Positions 27,802-43,072 of a stretch of 64,000 nucleotides of DNA are shown piece by piece. The stretch covers positions 1,837,181 through 1,901,180 of the forward strand of contig NW_011887292.1 of the NCBI RefSeq assembly GCF_000151315.2, given 5' to 3'. The stretch comes from Capsaspora owczarzaki ATCC 30864 (Eukaryota; Opisthokonta; Filasterea). Positions within the stretch are counted from its first letter, which is position 1; every line of letters begins with the position of its first letter. Below the pieces are notes generated by a model. It was not told the origin of the DNA and ran no database searches. It was given only the letters and a program-made list of their open reading frames with translations. The position numbers and the translations under genes were made by a program.

Positions 27802-29274
27802 GCTCTCTCTGCATCCCGCCTTGTCTTTTGTTCACCTGGCTCACAAACACTTTTGCTTTTGCACCCACTATCTACACTGCACAAAAAAAAAAGATACCTC
27901 GTCGAGCGCGACTTTCCGGGCATGCACATTGGCCCAGAACCAACCACCGATCGCTTCTGCGCCATTCAGTATGGCAACGAAGAACGCGTGACGCCCGGCA
28001 ACGCATTGGCCGTGCAGGCAGACAAACCATTCCGTGGCCTGACCAAGTTCGGCACGGCCTTCCTCAGCAAATTCCAGGGCGCGGAAACGCCAGCGCCGAT
28101 TCTCGAGGAGCTGACCATCATTGACACGCCCGGTGTCTTGTCGGGTGAGAAGCAACGTCTCGGTCGCTCGTACGACTTTGTGCAGGTCACCGAGTGGTTT
28201 GCGGAAAAGTGCGACTTGATTCTGCTGCTCTTTGATGCCCACAAGTTGGATATTAGCGACGAATTCAAGCGTGTGATTACGTCGCTCAAGGGCCACGACG
28301 ACAAAATCCGACTGGTGTTGAATAAGGCAGACATGATTACCGGCCAGCAGCTCATGCGCGTGTACGGCGCGCTCATGTGGTCGCTCGGCAAGGTCATCCA
28401 GACGCCCGAGGTCATGCGCGTGTACATTGGCTCGTTCTGGGACCAGCCTCTGCACAACGACGAAAATAAGCGGCTGTTTGACGCCGAGCAGCGCGATCTG
28501 CTCAGCGACCTGCGCGCACTGCCCCGCAACTCTGCAGTACGAAAAATCAACGAACTGGTCAAGCGCGCTCGCTTGGCCAAGGTGCACGCCCTCATCATCT
28601 CCCACCTCAAGAACGAGATGCCGGCCATGTTTGGCAAGTCTGCCAAGCAAGCCGAGCTCATTGCCAACCTCGAAGAAGAGTGCGTCAAAATCCAGCGCCA
28701 GCACGGCATTCCGCCAGGAGACTTCCCCGACCTCAACCGCATGAAGGAGTTGCTGTCGGTGCACGATTTTGGCAAGTTCCCCAAGCTCGACAAGCGAATC
28801 ATCGAGTCCATGGACGAGGTTTTGGCCAACGATATTCCCGCACTCATGCGCAAGTTCCCGCAGGACACTGCCACCAAGGCCGAGCAGCTCCTCGGCGAGC
28901 TCGGCGAGGCCAACCCTTTCGCCCTCGCCAACGCCAATCCGTTCGCCACCGTCAAGTTCCTCGTCGACCAGATTGACGAAAACTCGCGCGCCAAGTTCTA
29001 CGGCATCTTTGAATCGCTCAAGCCCGTCGACGGCAAAATTGACGGCAACCAAGCCAAGAGTGTCTTGGTCGAGTCCAAGCTGCCACGCGATGTCCTTGGC
29101 AAGATTTGGGTTCTCGCCGACGTCGACAAGGACGGCAAGCTCGACTGTGAAGAGTTTGCCCTTGCCATGCACTTTGTTCACGTTCGATTGGCCGACGAGC
29201 CTCTTCCCGCTGTGCTGCCACGATCGCTTTATCCACCAAAGTTGCTTGCACAGATGGCATCCGAGGCGCACTAA
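26798..29274 (+). CDS. EHD: EHD-family membrane-remodelling ATPase
   Basis: Two exons, 26798..27021 and 27894..29274, give 534 residues, the normal length for EHD1-4. EHD proteins bind ATP through a dynamin-like G domain, oligomerise on tubular endosomal membranes and drive recycling. The P-loop GQYSTGKTT is at about residues 66-74, the switch/G3 motif IIDTPGVLSG follows, and the NKAD motif is in LVLNKADMI. The helical middle carries NPF motifs (EANPFALANANPFATVKF), which are typical ligands of EH domains. The C-terminal EH domain has the calcium-loop sequence DVDKDGKLDCEEF. The intron falls directly after the P-loop Arg codon (CG/A). Nothing needed for function looks absent. The intron is unusually long and repetitive (separate entry). 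Confidence 0.97.
27022..27893 (+). other. long repetitive intron of the EHD gene
   Basis: An 872-bp intron with a C run, CTTT repeats (27190-27210), a ~29-base A run (27377-27405), a GAA run (27565-27587) and a CT-rich simple repeat (27766-27810). The acceptor is an atypical purine-rich ...AAAAAAAAAG. The reading frame happens to stay open through its last ~300 bp, so intron retention would not be obvious from frame alone. Confidence 0.6.
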
Positions 29275-29678
29275 AAACACAAGGCGGGGGTTTTTTTTTC
29301 GGCAGCGCTTCCGTTTTGGACTTGCGTTGTGTTGTCGGATCTCTGGTGTCTGCTTGATGCATTTTTTTTTCGTGTGTGTGTGTGTGTGTGTTTGTTTCAA
29401 GTTTTTTTGTTTGTTGGTTTGTTTGACATTGTTCGTTCCCGATTTGTTTGGGGCGATCGTGTGTGTTGTGATGATCACGGTGAATGGGTGTTTGCATTTT
29501 TTTTTTTTTTTCCGTTTGTTGTCTCGTTTGCCATTTCTTCTTCTTCTTCTTTTTGTTTGGTTTTTAATTGTCATCGTGACTAGTAAACGTTGACAAGGCT
29601 GCATGTTTGCCGCTCCACACTGCAACAAAAAAAAAGGCGGCAAACTTTTTCTAATTCACAACAAAACAAAACTAAGAT
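29275..29678. other. convergent 3' intergenic region of EHD and DNase II
   Basis: 404 bp of T-rich DNA holding a GT microsatellite (about 29371-29390) and T runs. It should carry both 3' UTRs. No canonical AATAAA was noticed. Confidence 0.4.
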
Positions 29679-31876
29679 TTAGCAAGGATCGACAGCAACA
29701 ATCAGGCTATTGAAGGCAGTCCAGATGGTCTTGTTGACAATGCACACTGTGCCACCGGCTCGTGTTGCCATCGACGCCTGGCGGTTAATGTCGCCAATGC
29801 ATACCACATTCTCGTTGGCATTCTGACTGATGGCCCACTTGCTGTGGTCCCTGGAGCGCGTGTACTCGTAGCCTCCAGCAAATTCGACAACGGCAACGTT
29901 CATTGAATTGTAGGGGAACTTTGGGGTGCATTCGGACGGGAGCTGGGTTTTGGGTTTTGGAACAAACCGTGTCAGGGAGTGAGTGGCGCAGGGTTGAGGG
30001 TGACTCTGATCAAGACTATTGGTAGCAGCAAGGCTTACAGGATTGATGCCGTTCGTCCACGTTTCAATCAGCATGCTCTGCTTGTAGTAAGGCTGCACGA
30101 GATCCATGTACAGATCTTGGTTCCAAGTCGAGGTTTTGGAAAAGGCCGTCAACGGGACACCACCGAGCGTCTGGAACGCGGTAATGTTGGAAGCGCTCTG
30201 CAACAAGGGGTGTGGCAAGCACGAGGGTGGGGGGGGCATTAGCATGTGAGTTGCCATCTGGTTTTGCGCACAACCCTTCAACCCAATCGAGCGGGATTGC
30301 ATACCACAGAGACGTGCACGCCATTGACAATGCCAGCGAGCGCTGGAACCTTCTGGCTTGTGGCAGTGGTCAGCTTGGACTCAAACACGTACGGATGGTT
30401 GAGCTGCATCTGTTGTGAAACCGTTTGCAATGTGCTCAACGCTAGAGCACCATCAAGGGGGAAAAAAAAAAGAAAAAAAAAGTCAAAATCAAAGAATGAA
30501 AGTGCGACGTGAAACCTTTGCGCACTTACAGAGACTCATGCAGAAGAATGATTGGCCGAAGGTCGTGGCGTAGTCGGGATAGCTGTAGCCCGACGCTTGG
30601 TATGGAGGGTAGCGAGGAACGCTGTGCACCATCCAGAGGCCTGCCGAGTCGTCCAGGCCAACAACACCCTGCGATCCACACATCCATGACCGTGGTCAAA
30701 GGAAAAGCAGGCCGGTCAGCAAAACAAGAAAGCAAGGGTTCAATCAACAATATGCTACTGCTGCTGCTGCTGCTGCAAGGGCCAACCTTGGTGTGACCGT
30801 TGGAATCGTGGGTTTTGTTGTCGGGAGACTCGTCGTCATAAAATACATGGCTCACGTCTGCGCCCGCATTGTAGAATTGCTGGAGCGTCAGCGCGGCAGC
30901 ACCATGCGTGTTATCGTTGAGACCAATGCTGGAGAGCTGCGATGGTGAAAAATTTAGGTTGCAGCAAGTGAGTTGTTTGTTTGTTTGTTTGTTCACGGTT
31001 GACGAGGTTGTCGGTCACATTGCAACCTAAAAGCACCGAGCTACCTTGAAGGACGAAATGGTCGAGTCCATGTAAGCATATGCATTGCCTGTTTTCATGA
31101 AGGTGTTTGAGCTGGACGAGTTGACCGGGAGCTTGAGCATAATAAACCAATCGACCGGTTGACCGCTCTACGCGCACACACGATCGTTCGCAAAATATCA
31201 AATCAACATGTACAACCATGAGAACACACTTTCAAAGTGACTGCGCACGTTGGGAACAAGAATGGAAAACATTGGCGTCGTAACCCAAAAGACAAAAAAA
31301 AAAAAAAAAAAAAAAAATCAACCAAAAAAAGTAAGCAATAAAACCAAAAAAAAAAAAAAATAAAAAAAAAATCGGCGTTTGTGTGTGACACGCATTGCTG
31401 CTGGTCTGTTCTGCAAGCGGCCGTGCTGGAGCGCGTCCTGGACACCGACACAGTGACTTAGAAGCAAGGCTCACGATGGACAAGTCGTGGTGGCTCGTCG
31501 CTCGTTGGGCAGCAGCAGGCAGACAGCAGGCAAAGAGCTTGACACACTCACGAGGCCAATCAATCAGGCTAAAACCTCAACGTGCCAGCCATCGCCCCAC
31601 CTCGCTCCAACCGCTGGCGGTGCACTGCACACGGCTCGCTCTGCGCACGTCGCGCATCTGAGATAGAACACCGAGACGCACAAAGGAGTGCCAGGTGCGC
31701 AACGACGACACAAGCGCACAGAGCAAAACCAGCCGGTCTCAAGCAATCGAGCGGAGCGTTTTTTGCTTCTTTTTCTTTTTGTTGGGTCGCTTGCTTTCGA
31801 AACTGACCTCGTTCAAGCATGAGACGCCAGCGCTGACGGAGGCAGTGTTAGAGATGGCGCACAACAAGACAGCCAT
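29679..31876 (-). CDS. deoxyribonuclease II, secreted/lysosomal
   Basis: Acid endonuclease of the phospholipase-D-like fold that digests DNA in phagolysosomes. Seven minus-strand exons: 31876..31808, 31167..31045, 30936..30787, 30668..30530, 30441..30305, 30197..30039, 29942..29679, about 346 residues. A short signal peptide (MAVLLCAISNTASVSA) precedes VSCLNE/SGQPVDWFIMLKLP, matching the mature start of animal DNase II. Both catalytic HxK motifs are present: NGHTK (end of exon 3) and RDHSKW (exon 7). The landmarks GLWMVHSVPRYP, GYSYPDYATTFGQSFFCMSL and WTNGI also fit. An in-frame ATG at 31924 would add 16 residues; I prefer 31876 because it leaves a compact signal peptide. In a bacteria- or cell-eating protist it would digest prey DNA (inference). 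Confidence 0.92.
31168..31807 (-). other. long first intron of the DNase II gene
   Basis: A 640-bp intron with a ~23-base A run and a second interrupted A run between about 31295 and 31370. No other exon or gene seen. Confidence 0.5.
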
Positions 31877-32148
31877 GCAGCCATGCAGGCCGCGGCCAGA
31901 GAAGGGTTGCGCCCCAGCATGCAAGAAGAGTGGGAAGAGAACACTGAGTAGATTGGAAACTCCAAAAACGGAACGAGCGAAAGAAAATGGCTCATTGCTA
32001 AATCGACCTTCTCAAGCCTCTCAAGCATCCGTCGGGATCAACAACAACAACAACAACAACAACAACAAAAGCGAACGAAAACTCAAACAACAATGAGTCG
32101 TGTAATGATGACAAAGGGAACAGGATTCGACGAACTTTCCAGGGCGGT
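31877..32148. other. intergenic region upstream of DNase II and downstream of the DENN-PLAT gene
   Basis: 272 bp that should contain the DNase II promoter and the DENN-PLAT 3' UTR. A CAA repeat of about nine units lies at 32039-32068. Confidence 0.4.
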
Positions 32149-35100
32149 TTAGGAAAACAAGACCCAGTTGTTCTCGTCGTCCAAGCGAACAACGTGGTTG
32201 GTAATGAAAATACGAGTGCTCAGAGCCAGCGGCTCGTACACTTCAATCCGGTCGAGTTTCCACTTGCGGGACGAGAACAAGGAGAAGCCGTCAATTCGAA
32301 GCTTGATGCCAGTGAGGTCTCCAATGGGGGCGGGAGTGTCGATGATGAACATGGTTGGAGACTCTCCTGTGAATTTCATGTAGTTGCTGGCCGACCCTGG
32401 CGTAACGCGGTACGGCGCGCTGAAGCCGTGGGCGCCAACAAACTGCACGGACGCGGACACGTTGACGCTCTGAGAGTGAGCAGTATGGAGTGTAACCTAC
32501 AACACAAACGAAAAAAAAAAATCAATTCAAAGGCAATGCAGCCATGCAGATGGCAATGCAGCCAGCGAGAAGAGCGAGCGGTACCTCAAAAATTCGCAGT
32601 GGGGAAAAGCTCACGTCCCGGGTCACGCCGTCCATCACTTGCTCGTTGACCAACAGGGTTTGTGGCGTTGTATCAAGATCCAACCCGATGGAAACGCTGC
32701 TGGGAAGCCACCACAAGTCGGTGGCAGAAAGATCAAACAGCTCGGCAACGTCGTCCTCCTCCCGGTCGTTCGTCGCAAGAGCCCCTGCTCCAGACCTGCC
32801 TTCAGGCCCCAGTACCTGAGTGGCATCCGGAGTCGTGTTACCGCGGCGTGGTCGCGCTTGGACAGCCCGTGGCCGGGACGAAACGCGCAAGCGAGCCTTG
32901 ACAATCGAGCCAACACTCACGTGGCTAGGGACCAAGATTTTGAAACTGGTTGAAGACCCGATGGTAAAGGAGGCGGCGTCTCCATTTTCTTCCAACGCGA
33001 CATATGGAGTCAACTGGTCCCGGTCGCCTTGCAGTTGGATGGAAAGCGCGCATTGCTCGAGGTCAAAGTTGCACCTGTCGCCTCCAGTGTGCACCTTGAC
33101 ACGCAGAGTTTGGAGAGCTATACAGATGGACCAGCGTGAAGAGAGGATGAGGAGGAGGAGCAGAGGTAGAACGGAGAAACGGGGAGGAGAGCAGTAGACA
33201 AATGAAGACGGCCAACAAAGAAATGAGCAAACAACAAAAGTCAAACCAAACAAAATCGTCACTAGCATCTGTCTGGCTGGTTGGTTGGAAGCTTCCTTTT
33301 TTTTTTCTTTCTTTCTTCTTTTGTTTTTCGCTTCCAACCCCCTCCTTTCCCCCATCGTAATGGTCTTACCAGGTGCATTCGGAGACAACGGATCCAGTTC
33401 GAGCCAGTGCAGACGGAAATGCCACGCGGGCTTTCGAATCTCAATGGAGAGACGTCGTCGCTCTGCCGCACTCAGAGTCGAAAGTGCCACAGCAGCCTGT
33501 GACTCGGGGAGCGATAGCAACCAGTTCACAATGTCCTTCTTTTGCTCGCCAAAGTCATCAAAGTACCAGCGGAAATGCACTGGAAGTACAACGCTTGGGG
33601 AAAGTACGGAAACCTGCTCGTTGACAAAGAGCACGGCTCCCATCCGCAGCTGCTCCCACACAGTGTCTGGCTTGTAAATTTGCACAAACGGCGACGAATT
33701 GGTGCCGTTGAAGCAGGCAAAAGAAATGAACCGGAAATTCTCGTGGAGAGCTAGGTCTTGCGAAATAAGTTGGCTCGGAGTGAGCGAGTTTACCAACTGT
33801 TGCTGACGCGTTTTGGCAGATGATGCACCACCCTGGACAGGGTTGGACGGTTGCGACGTTGCCTGATGCGGTGATGCCTGGGAGGGCTCGCAAAGGTTGG
33901 ACTTGCTACCGTTTGGCGAAACAAACTCGTCCAGATCGGTCGCTCGCGACCTCGTTCGCACACTCATTTGCCGAACGCCTCGGGACAGGCCACGCCGAAG
34001 CGGCGGAGTGGTGGTCGTAGTCTTGGATTTTCCGGTGCTGGCGAGGGGAGCTGAGGTCAGCGGATCCGAGTATCGCAAAATCGTCTCGTCAATGTCTGCA
34101 ACAGAGTACAGCCGCCCACCGAGTTGGTACCGCGCGATCGAATACAGGAACTGCCATTGATGGCGATAAGTCGGGCCGCCCAGTTCGAGCACGGCGTGCA
34201 TCTGTTGAAAGCAGCAGGAAAAAGAAGAGGAACAGCAGATTTGGAAAAAAAAATTGAGCATCGCCAGAACCAATCTCTAGGAATCCATCGCCAAAACATG
34301 CATACCAAAAGTGCGGATCGAATGTTCAGGAAGAAACACAACTTTTCCTCAATGCTCGCAAATACTTTGTGGATTTGCACGGTGCTGAGCTGCTCGGCAA
34401 AACGCGCAAAGTTCTGGAAGGCAGATGTGTATGAAATGAGCGCAACGCGGCTGGGATCGGACACCACAAAGCCTGTCGCCTCTGTGTGGCCGATGATGCG
34501 GAAGAGCTCGGCCAGAATTTCCAGCATTTGGATGGACAGTTCCAGGGCAGATAAATGGTCCAGAGGCGGCAGCAAGTCTTCTTCGGACGATGCAGCGGAT
34601 AGCGAACTGACTGAAGTTGCTGGCGAAATGATTGAGTGGGCAGTGACGGACGCTCTTGTGCGCATGCCCTGTTGCAAAACTTGAAATCCGTTCGATTCGA
34701 GCACACGCCCAGGAAGCAGCGGCAGCGGCCGGGACTTGGCTGCGGAGCTCGTGGCATTCAGAATCAACAGCCGATTGGAGTCGGCTGGTGAACCCACGGG
34801 ACTCGCTGGCTGCTTGCTTGCCTCGGTCGGCTCTGCCTGGGTGGGCTGCTTGTAGAGTCGGCGCGCCGACGTCGGAATGAGGGACTGTGGAGCAATCGAC
34901 ATTCTGCGCCGCATCGTAGCGGATGTCAGCGCCACTGATGGCCGTCGCATGGCAATATCCTGAACCAAGGCTGCATCCACGGTCGACTGGGCTGAGGCCA
35001 GTTTGGGCCTGTCCGCAAGCGCCTGCTGCTGTTGCAACGCCCCTTTCTCTGTCGAGGACAGGTAGGAATCGTTCGAGAGAGATGGATCAATGGCTGAGTT

Positions 35101-37679
35101 GCGAGACGAATGACTGCCAGTCGCATGTGCACAGAAAGGGTGGACCATGAGCTCTGTCGCCGACGGTGGCGCGATCGCTGTCGAGCTGGAATTCAACAGC
35201 TCCCACAGGGCTGGATGAAGCTTGTGCACGAGTTCTGGAGGAACGTCTTCCTTGATGATGTGAATGCAGTCGCGCAGCACTGTGCTGTGGAAGGGTGGCT
35301 GCGACGGCTCTTTCTGTTGCGGCTGCTCGCTCTGTTGCGGCTTGGGGCGACACAGCTCCAGGAGGATGAGGATATCTTGCACCGCGCACGCATAGAGTTT
35401 CATGGAGAAGAGCGCGCTCGCACGCATCATCACGAGGTCGCAAAGCGTCGCGTCAAATGTGGCGGTGAGAGCGCCTTGCAGTTGAAGTTGACTATGCTGA
35501 CGGTCGATGGCTACCGTTAAAAATTCAACCAGAAACTCGGTAGGCTTCCACAGGAAAAGGGGCAGCAACGAAGAAGAGAGCTGCAAGAATCGTTTGCCAA
35601 GTAGCCTGCTATGGTAGCCTTCAGTGGCACTTGACACTGGAGGCGGCACTTTGAGGGCGAGGTGTGCCCGAGCGCTCGTCCACTCTGGTGCTCTCAAGGG
35701 TGAAGAGCCGAGTCTTGCACGCAATCTTGAATTGTCAAGTAATCGAAAGTAGGCGCTTGTTTCGCAAAAGCTCTGACAAACGCGGGGGAAGATGCAAAGT
35801 GAGACACAACGCGAACAAAGAAAAAACAAGCGTTTCAAAAGGGCTTAGCATTCGACGAGAAACAGTGCAACAGTGGGCAGCCACTTGCTTCTTGTTACCT
35901 CAACAAACTTGGAGTCAAGCTCGGGATGGGCAGCACAAAGGGCAATTACGTCGAGTTCGCTCGTCGAGTCGTCGTGATAACAAGCAATGGCAGCAGCAAA
36001 CCGCCATCCAAACATAGCAAAGGCATCCAGCAGCAGGCTGTGAACCGTTTCGTCAGCGCCGCGCTTGGAGGCAGGCTGGATCGACTCGCCCGGCGCCACA
36101 TCAGCCAGCGCAACTGCTGATCGACGAGGACGCGGCGTGTCGTATCTCTCTTCAAATCGGCGCTGCTGGGCTTGTTGCAGTAGCTTGAGCAGCTTGAGAT
36201 GATGGTTGCGACCGAGCGTCGCGCCATTGCGAATGATATCCGCTTCGAGATCGACAACAACGACGCCCTCGTCAATCTCGTCGCTGCATTCCAGAAATGC
36301 ATCCGTGTGCATTCCGAGAAAGAAAGGGGCGGGAGACTGGACAACCAACAGCAAGGAGGGCGGGAGAATCGGAATGTAGACATGCTCCCACTCAAACGGA
36401 AACAGGAGCGACCGGAAACTCTCGCACGTGGCGGTCAAAGCCTCCAGGTTGGTCGAATGTAGAATCACTGACTTTTCCAGCAGGAGCGAACCGTAAACCT
36501 GGAGGATGCTGCTTGGCGAAAGCGTGCTCAGCAAAACGGAAGTGTCCACGTCCACAAGGCGACGGGAGGCTGGGCGCGAGACCGACACCAGCTCGGAACC
36601 GACTTGGAATTCGACACTGAGGCCGCCGACAGGTGGTGTTGGGAGCTGCGACGATCGATGAAACAGTGAGTCCAAAAAAAAAAAAAACCACACATTTTGC
36701 GAAACGATTTGCATCAAACAAGGACCCCGACCCCGACCCCGATCGTTCGTTCGAGGCGTACCGAGTAGGTCAGGTGAAGACACCAGTTGTCAAGCTCTTC
36801 GGGAGTATCCGACCAGATGCCGAGCAACGAGCGCGAAATTTTAAACAAAGAGTCAAACAAGGGCAGCCTGGAAAGAAGCGCGACGGCGCGCCACGTGCAA
36901 CCTGGCACGTCGGGGAATCTGGAGATGACGGGATCGGCATAGTTTAACGCGGTTTGGAGCATGGTGGAAGGCAGGGACAACGACTTGCGACCGCGACTTG
37001 TCCGGCGCAGCTGGCCGATGGACGCCGACTCCAACGCGTCCGGCGCAGACTGCGTTGACTGGTTTGACGCACGCTGATGCGCACGTTGCGTCCGTGTATG
37101 GTCAGTGACTGGCTGCCCGGTTGGCGTCAGAAGAACGGTGCACACGCCGTAGCGATGGCAACCGAGCGCATCTGTGAGCACAAACGAGTGCGATCGAAAG
37201 TAGGGCTCGCGGGCCGCCGTGGCGTTGCTCGCACTGCCGGATGACTCGTCGGAGACGCTTCTGCCACGCACGACGGCCGGCATGGTGGCCTGGCTGCCCC
37301 TCGCAAAGGGCGTCGCGGGCTGCTCCACGAGCCATGACTCTGACGGGAAGCAGAACAGCGGAACAGTCTCGATGAAGCTCTTCCAGTCGGGGCTGTCAAT
37401 CTCGGGAAACGTGTCAAACGTGCCATCGTCCTTGGACACGCTGTTGAACAACAGAATCGTGTCGACAATCTTGGCCTCCAGCGGCAGCAGGTGCAGTAGA
37501 TCCGCAGCAGTAGCAGTAGCAGCACCATCAGCAGCAGCGTCAGCAACGTCAGCAGCACCCGAGGGCTCAGCCCAATCACCTCGAGCTGTCGGACGGTCCA
37601 GCGCCGCTGCGAGCTCGGACGCAGGATCCATCTGCAGCTTCGAGTCGGCTTGCGCAATACGCGTCGGCAGCGGGTCCAT
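32149..37679 (-). CDS. DENN-domain protein with a C-terminal PLAT domain
   Basis: Six minus-strand exons (37679..36762, 36645..35899, 35772..34306, 34201..33370, 33117..32585, 32496..32149), all in phase, give about 1,614 residues. DENN proteins are exchange factors for Rab GTPases. The N-terminal third shows the u-, c- and d-DENN parts: IVDTILLFNSVSKDDGTFDT, SILQVYGSLLLEKSVILHST, HVYIPILPPSLLLVVQSPAPF, then LLLDAFAMFGWRF. A long partly disordered middle and a conserved block (TYRHQWQFLYSIARYQLGGR) follow. Near the C-terminus is a split PLAT/LH2-like beta sandwich (LRVKVHTGGDRCNFDLEQC; SSRKWKLDRIEVYEP). Animal DENND5 (Rab6IP1) joins DENN to RUN and PLAT domains; I see no RUN domain here. The start is the first in-frame ATG; an upstream AG (CTCTCCTTCAG) suggests a 5' UTR intron. 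Confidence 0.85.
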
Positions 37680-37841
37680 GTGTGGCAACAACGCAACCGA
37701 CACGGACAAATCTGAAGGAGAGCAAGTGAAAAAAAAAAAAAAAAAAAAAAAAAGGATTGATTGCCAATCTCAGTTCAGGCTTTATTTTTTTATTTTTTTT
37801 TTTTTTTTTGATTGTTTTTAGGTCATCTTTTCAAGAGCATC

Positions 37842-39149
37842 ATGTCTGGGTTGGTTGCAGCCGTTCGCTCGGCGATTGTGGACAATTTGTTTGGGACGAC
37901 AGCAGAACCGGACAATGGTACTGCTCGCAGTGATGGCAACGATCTGCCGCAGGACAGCCAGCAGTTTGGCGGGAGCAGCGGTCGCTCAAGCGCTTACGGC
38001 CTTCGCTCACTTCCCGCAGTCGCATACGACCACATGGAAGCGCCGCACCACCGCGGACACCACCACGCACAGCACCCTCACCCCCACCAGAGTCCGGCGA
38101 ACGAAGCAGCTCCAGACGAGGACCAGAACCCTGCCTCGACGGCGGGAATTCAGCAACACCAGCATTCCTCACTGACCGCCATCCGGGACAATCACGATGC
38201 CGATGCTGATGCCGATGCTGCTACCGGGTGGACGCAGACGAGCAGTGAAGCTGTTGTCGATGATGATGATGACGGCTATGGCGACGACGGGATCTCTCAC
38301 CAGGAGGAGGACGACTTGGTATTGAATTCCGCAAACCAATCCAAACCATCCCACATCGAGAATGACCGCGACGACAAGTTCAAGCGTGCCGGCAACGCAG
38401 ATGAAACGACAGTGAACGCTAGCAACGATAATGAGGACGAGGATGACGATGATGAAGCCAGCAGCGATCGTTCCATGCATGATGATGGCGCTGGTGTGAG
38501 TGCTTCAACGCAACAGTTGTCTGAGAAACGCGTCCCGCGCAAGCAGCGAAATTCGCATTCTCTACCAACTCGTCGAACAGCAGATCGCACAACGTTGTTG
38601 CAGCAAGAACCATCTCCAGTTCCATCCGTCAACGCAAGCGCGAACAACCGACATGCGGCTGACTCTGCCTCGCTTGCTCGGGGAGGGAAATTCGAGACCG
38701 TACAATATCAGCAGCAGCAGTTACAGCACGTCTCTGTAGAGACCTTGAGAGGCTCTATGGTAGATATTAGACAGATGGCTGGATACAAGAGCCGGGGTAA
38801 AAAGCGCCCGGCGTTCTTCACGCCGCCTGCAGCACGACAGACCCACTTTGACTCCTCAACCGTCCAAGTCGTCCACTCGGACAATGTGCGCATTTCCCAA
38901 AGATCTCGCGCCCTGGCTTCTCTGCATCACCGCGCCCCGCCGCGCAGCCTTCCTGCATCTCCACTCGCGCTGCAGTCGGCCGACTCTGACCCGCTCTTCC
39001 GTCGGCATGTCCGGGCTCTGCGTGCCATCGAACGTCAGATTCGGTCCGAGTACACTTACTCGAACGTCTCGGCGCCGAACGATCAGCCGCTGATCGACTC
39101 GCTGGTTGACTCTGTTTGGGGGCTTTGGGATAAGTTTCTTGCTGCATGA
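37842..39149 (+). CDS. orphan disordered protein, His/Asp/Ser-rich
   Basis: A single open frame of 435 residues from ATG 37842. The N-terminus MSGLVAAVRSAIVDNLFG could form an amphipathic helix. The next ~250 residues are low-complexity: His-rich (HHRGHHHAQHPHPHQSP), then Asp/Glu runs encoded by GAT/GAC repeats. A more ordered C-terminal part (about 330-435) contains DPLFRRHVRALRAIERQIRSEYTYS and ends LIDSLVDSVWGLWDKFLAA, also a likely amphipathic helix. I do not recognise the family. It shares a ~160-bp divergent promoter with the DENN-PLAT gene. Codon use resembles neighbours, so I take it as a real gene. Confidence 0.7.
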   Translation: MSGLVAAVRSAIVDNLFGTTAEPDNGTARSDGNDLPQDSQQFGGSSGRSSAYGLRSLPAVAYDHMEAPHHRGHHHAQHPHPHQSPANEAAPDEDQNPASTAGIQQHQHSSLTAIRDNHDADADADAATGWTQTSSEAVVDDDDDGYGDDGISHQEEDDLVLNSANQSKPSHIENDRDDKFKRAGNADETTVNASNDNEDEDDDDEASSDRSMHDDGAGVSASTQQLSEKRVPRKQRNSHSLPTRRTADRTTLLQQEPSPVPSVNASANNRHAADSASLARGGKFETVQYQQQQLQHVSVETLRGSMVDIRQMAGYKSRGKKRPAFFTPPAARQTHFDSSTVQVVHSDNVRISQRSRALASLHHRAPPRSLPASPLALQSADSDPLFRRHVRALRAIERQIRSEYTYSNVSAPNDQPLIDSLVDSVWGLWDKFLAA

Positions 39150-39583
39150 GCTTGCCAACGAACGGCATGTTCACAGCAGCAGCTGCCGTGTCGGTGTCGT
39201 TTCCGAGAGATCACTGGTGCGACTGATGCTGACGTAGCGGCTTCAGTAGCGAAGGATGTGGGCAGTGTGTTTGAGTGTGAAATGGGTGTGCTGGTACATT
39301 TTGTGTTCCTTTTTCTTTCCTTCCTTGATGTGTGTTTTATCTCCTCAAGACCTGGATGGTTGTCGTTAGATATATCCGACATAAAGTCATACTCTAATAC
39401 GACAGCTTTCCAAGCGGTTTCAATCAAACTCATAATTGAAGGCCAAGCGACTCGTGCATAAAGCTTGAAGTCGAAAAAAAAAAAAAAGAGGCGTGTTCAG
39501 ATACAATCGACAACAAGAAGAGATCGACAACAATCGACAATCTCCGACAATCGAGCACACACACACAACTTCTGGTCTGCGCC
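39150..39583. other. convergent 3' intergenic region
   Basis: 434 bp between the orphan's stop and the phosphoglucomutase stop. It holds only short simple repeats (GACAAC, CACA) and an A run at about 39474-39486. Confidence 0.4.

Positions 39584-43072
<3,489 letters not shown>

Noticed and set aside
27868-29643. 591-codon open frame antisense to EHD
   Set aside because: It is a mirror of the EHD exon produced by strong third-position GC bias. The EHD protein explains the region fully and the antisense translation shows no domain.
32039-32068. CAA repeat considered as a coding Gln/Asn tract
   Set aside because: It lies between two genes and no exon with valid splice signals includes it.
37680-37709. 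N-terminal extension of the DENN-PLAT protein
   Set aside because: The extended frame has no ATG; it begins at a TTG right after a likely acceptor, so it is probably 5' UTR and translation starts at 37679.
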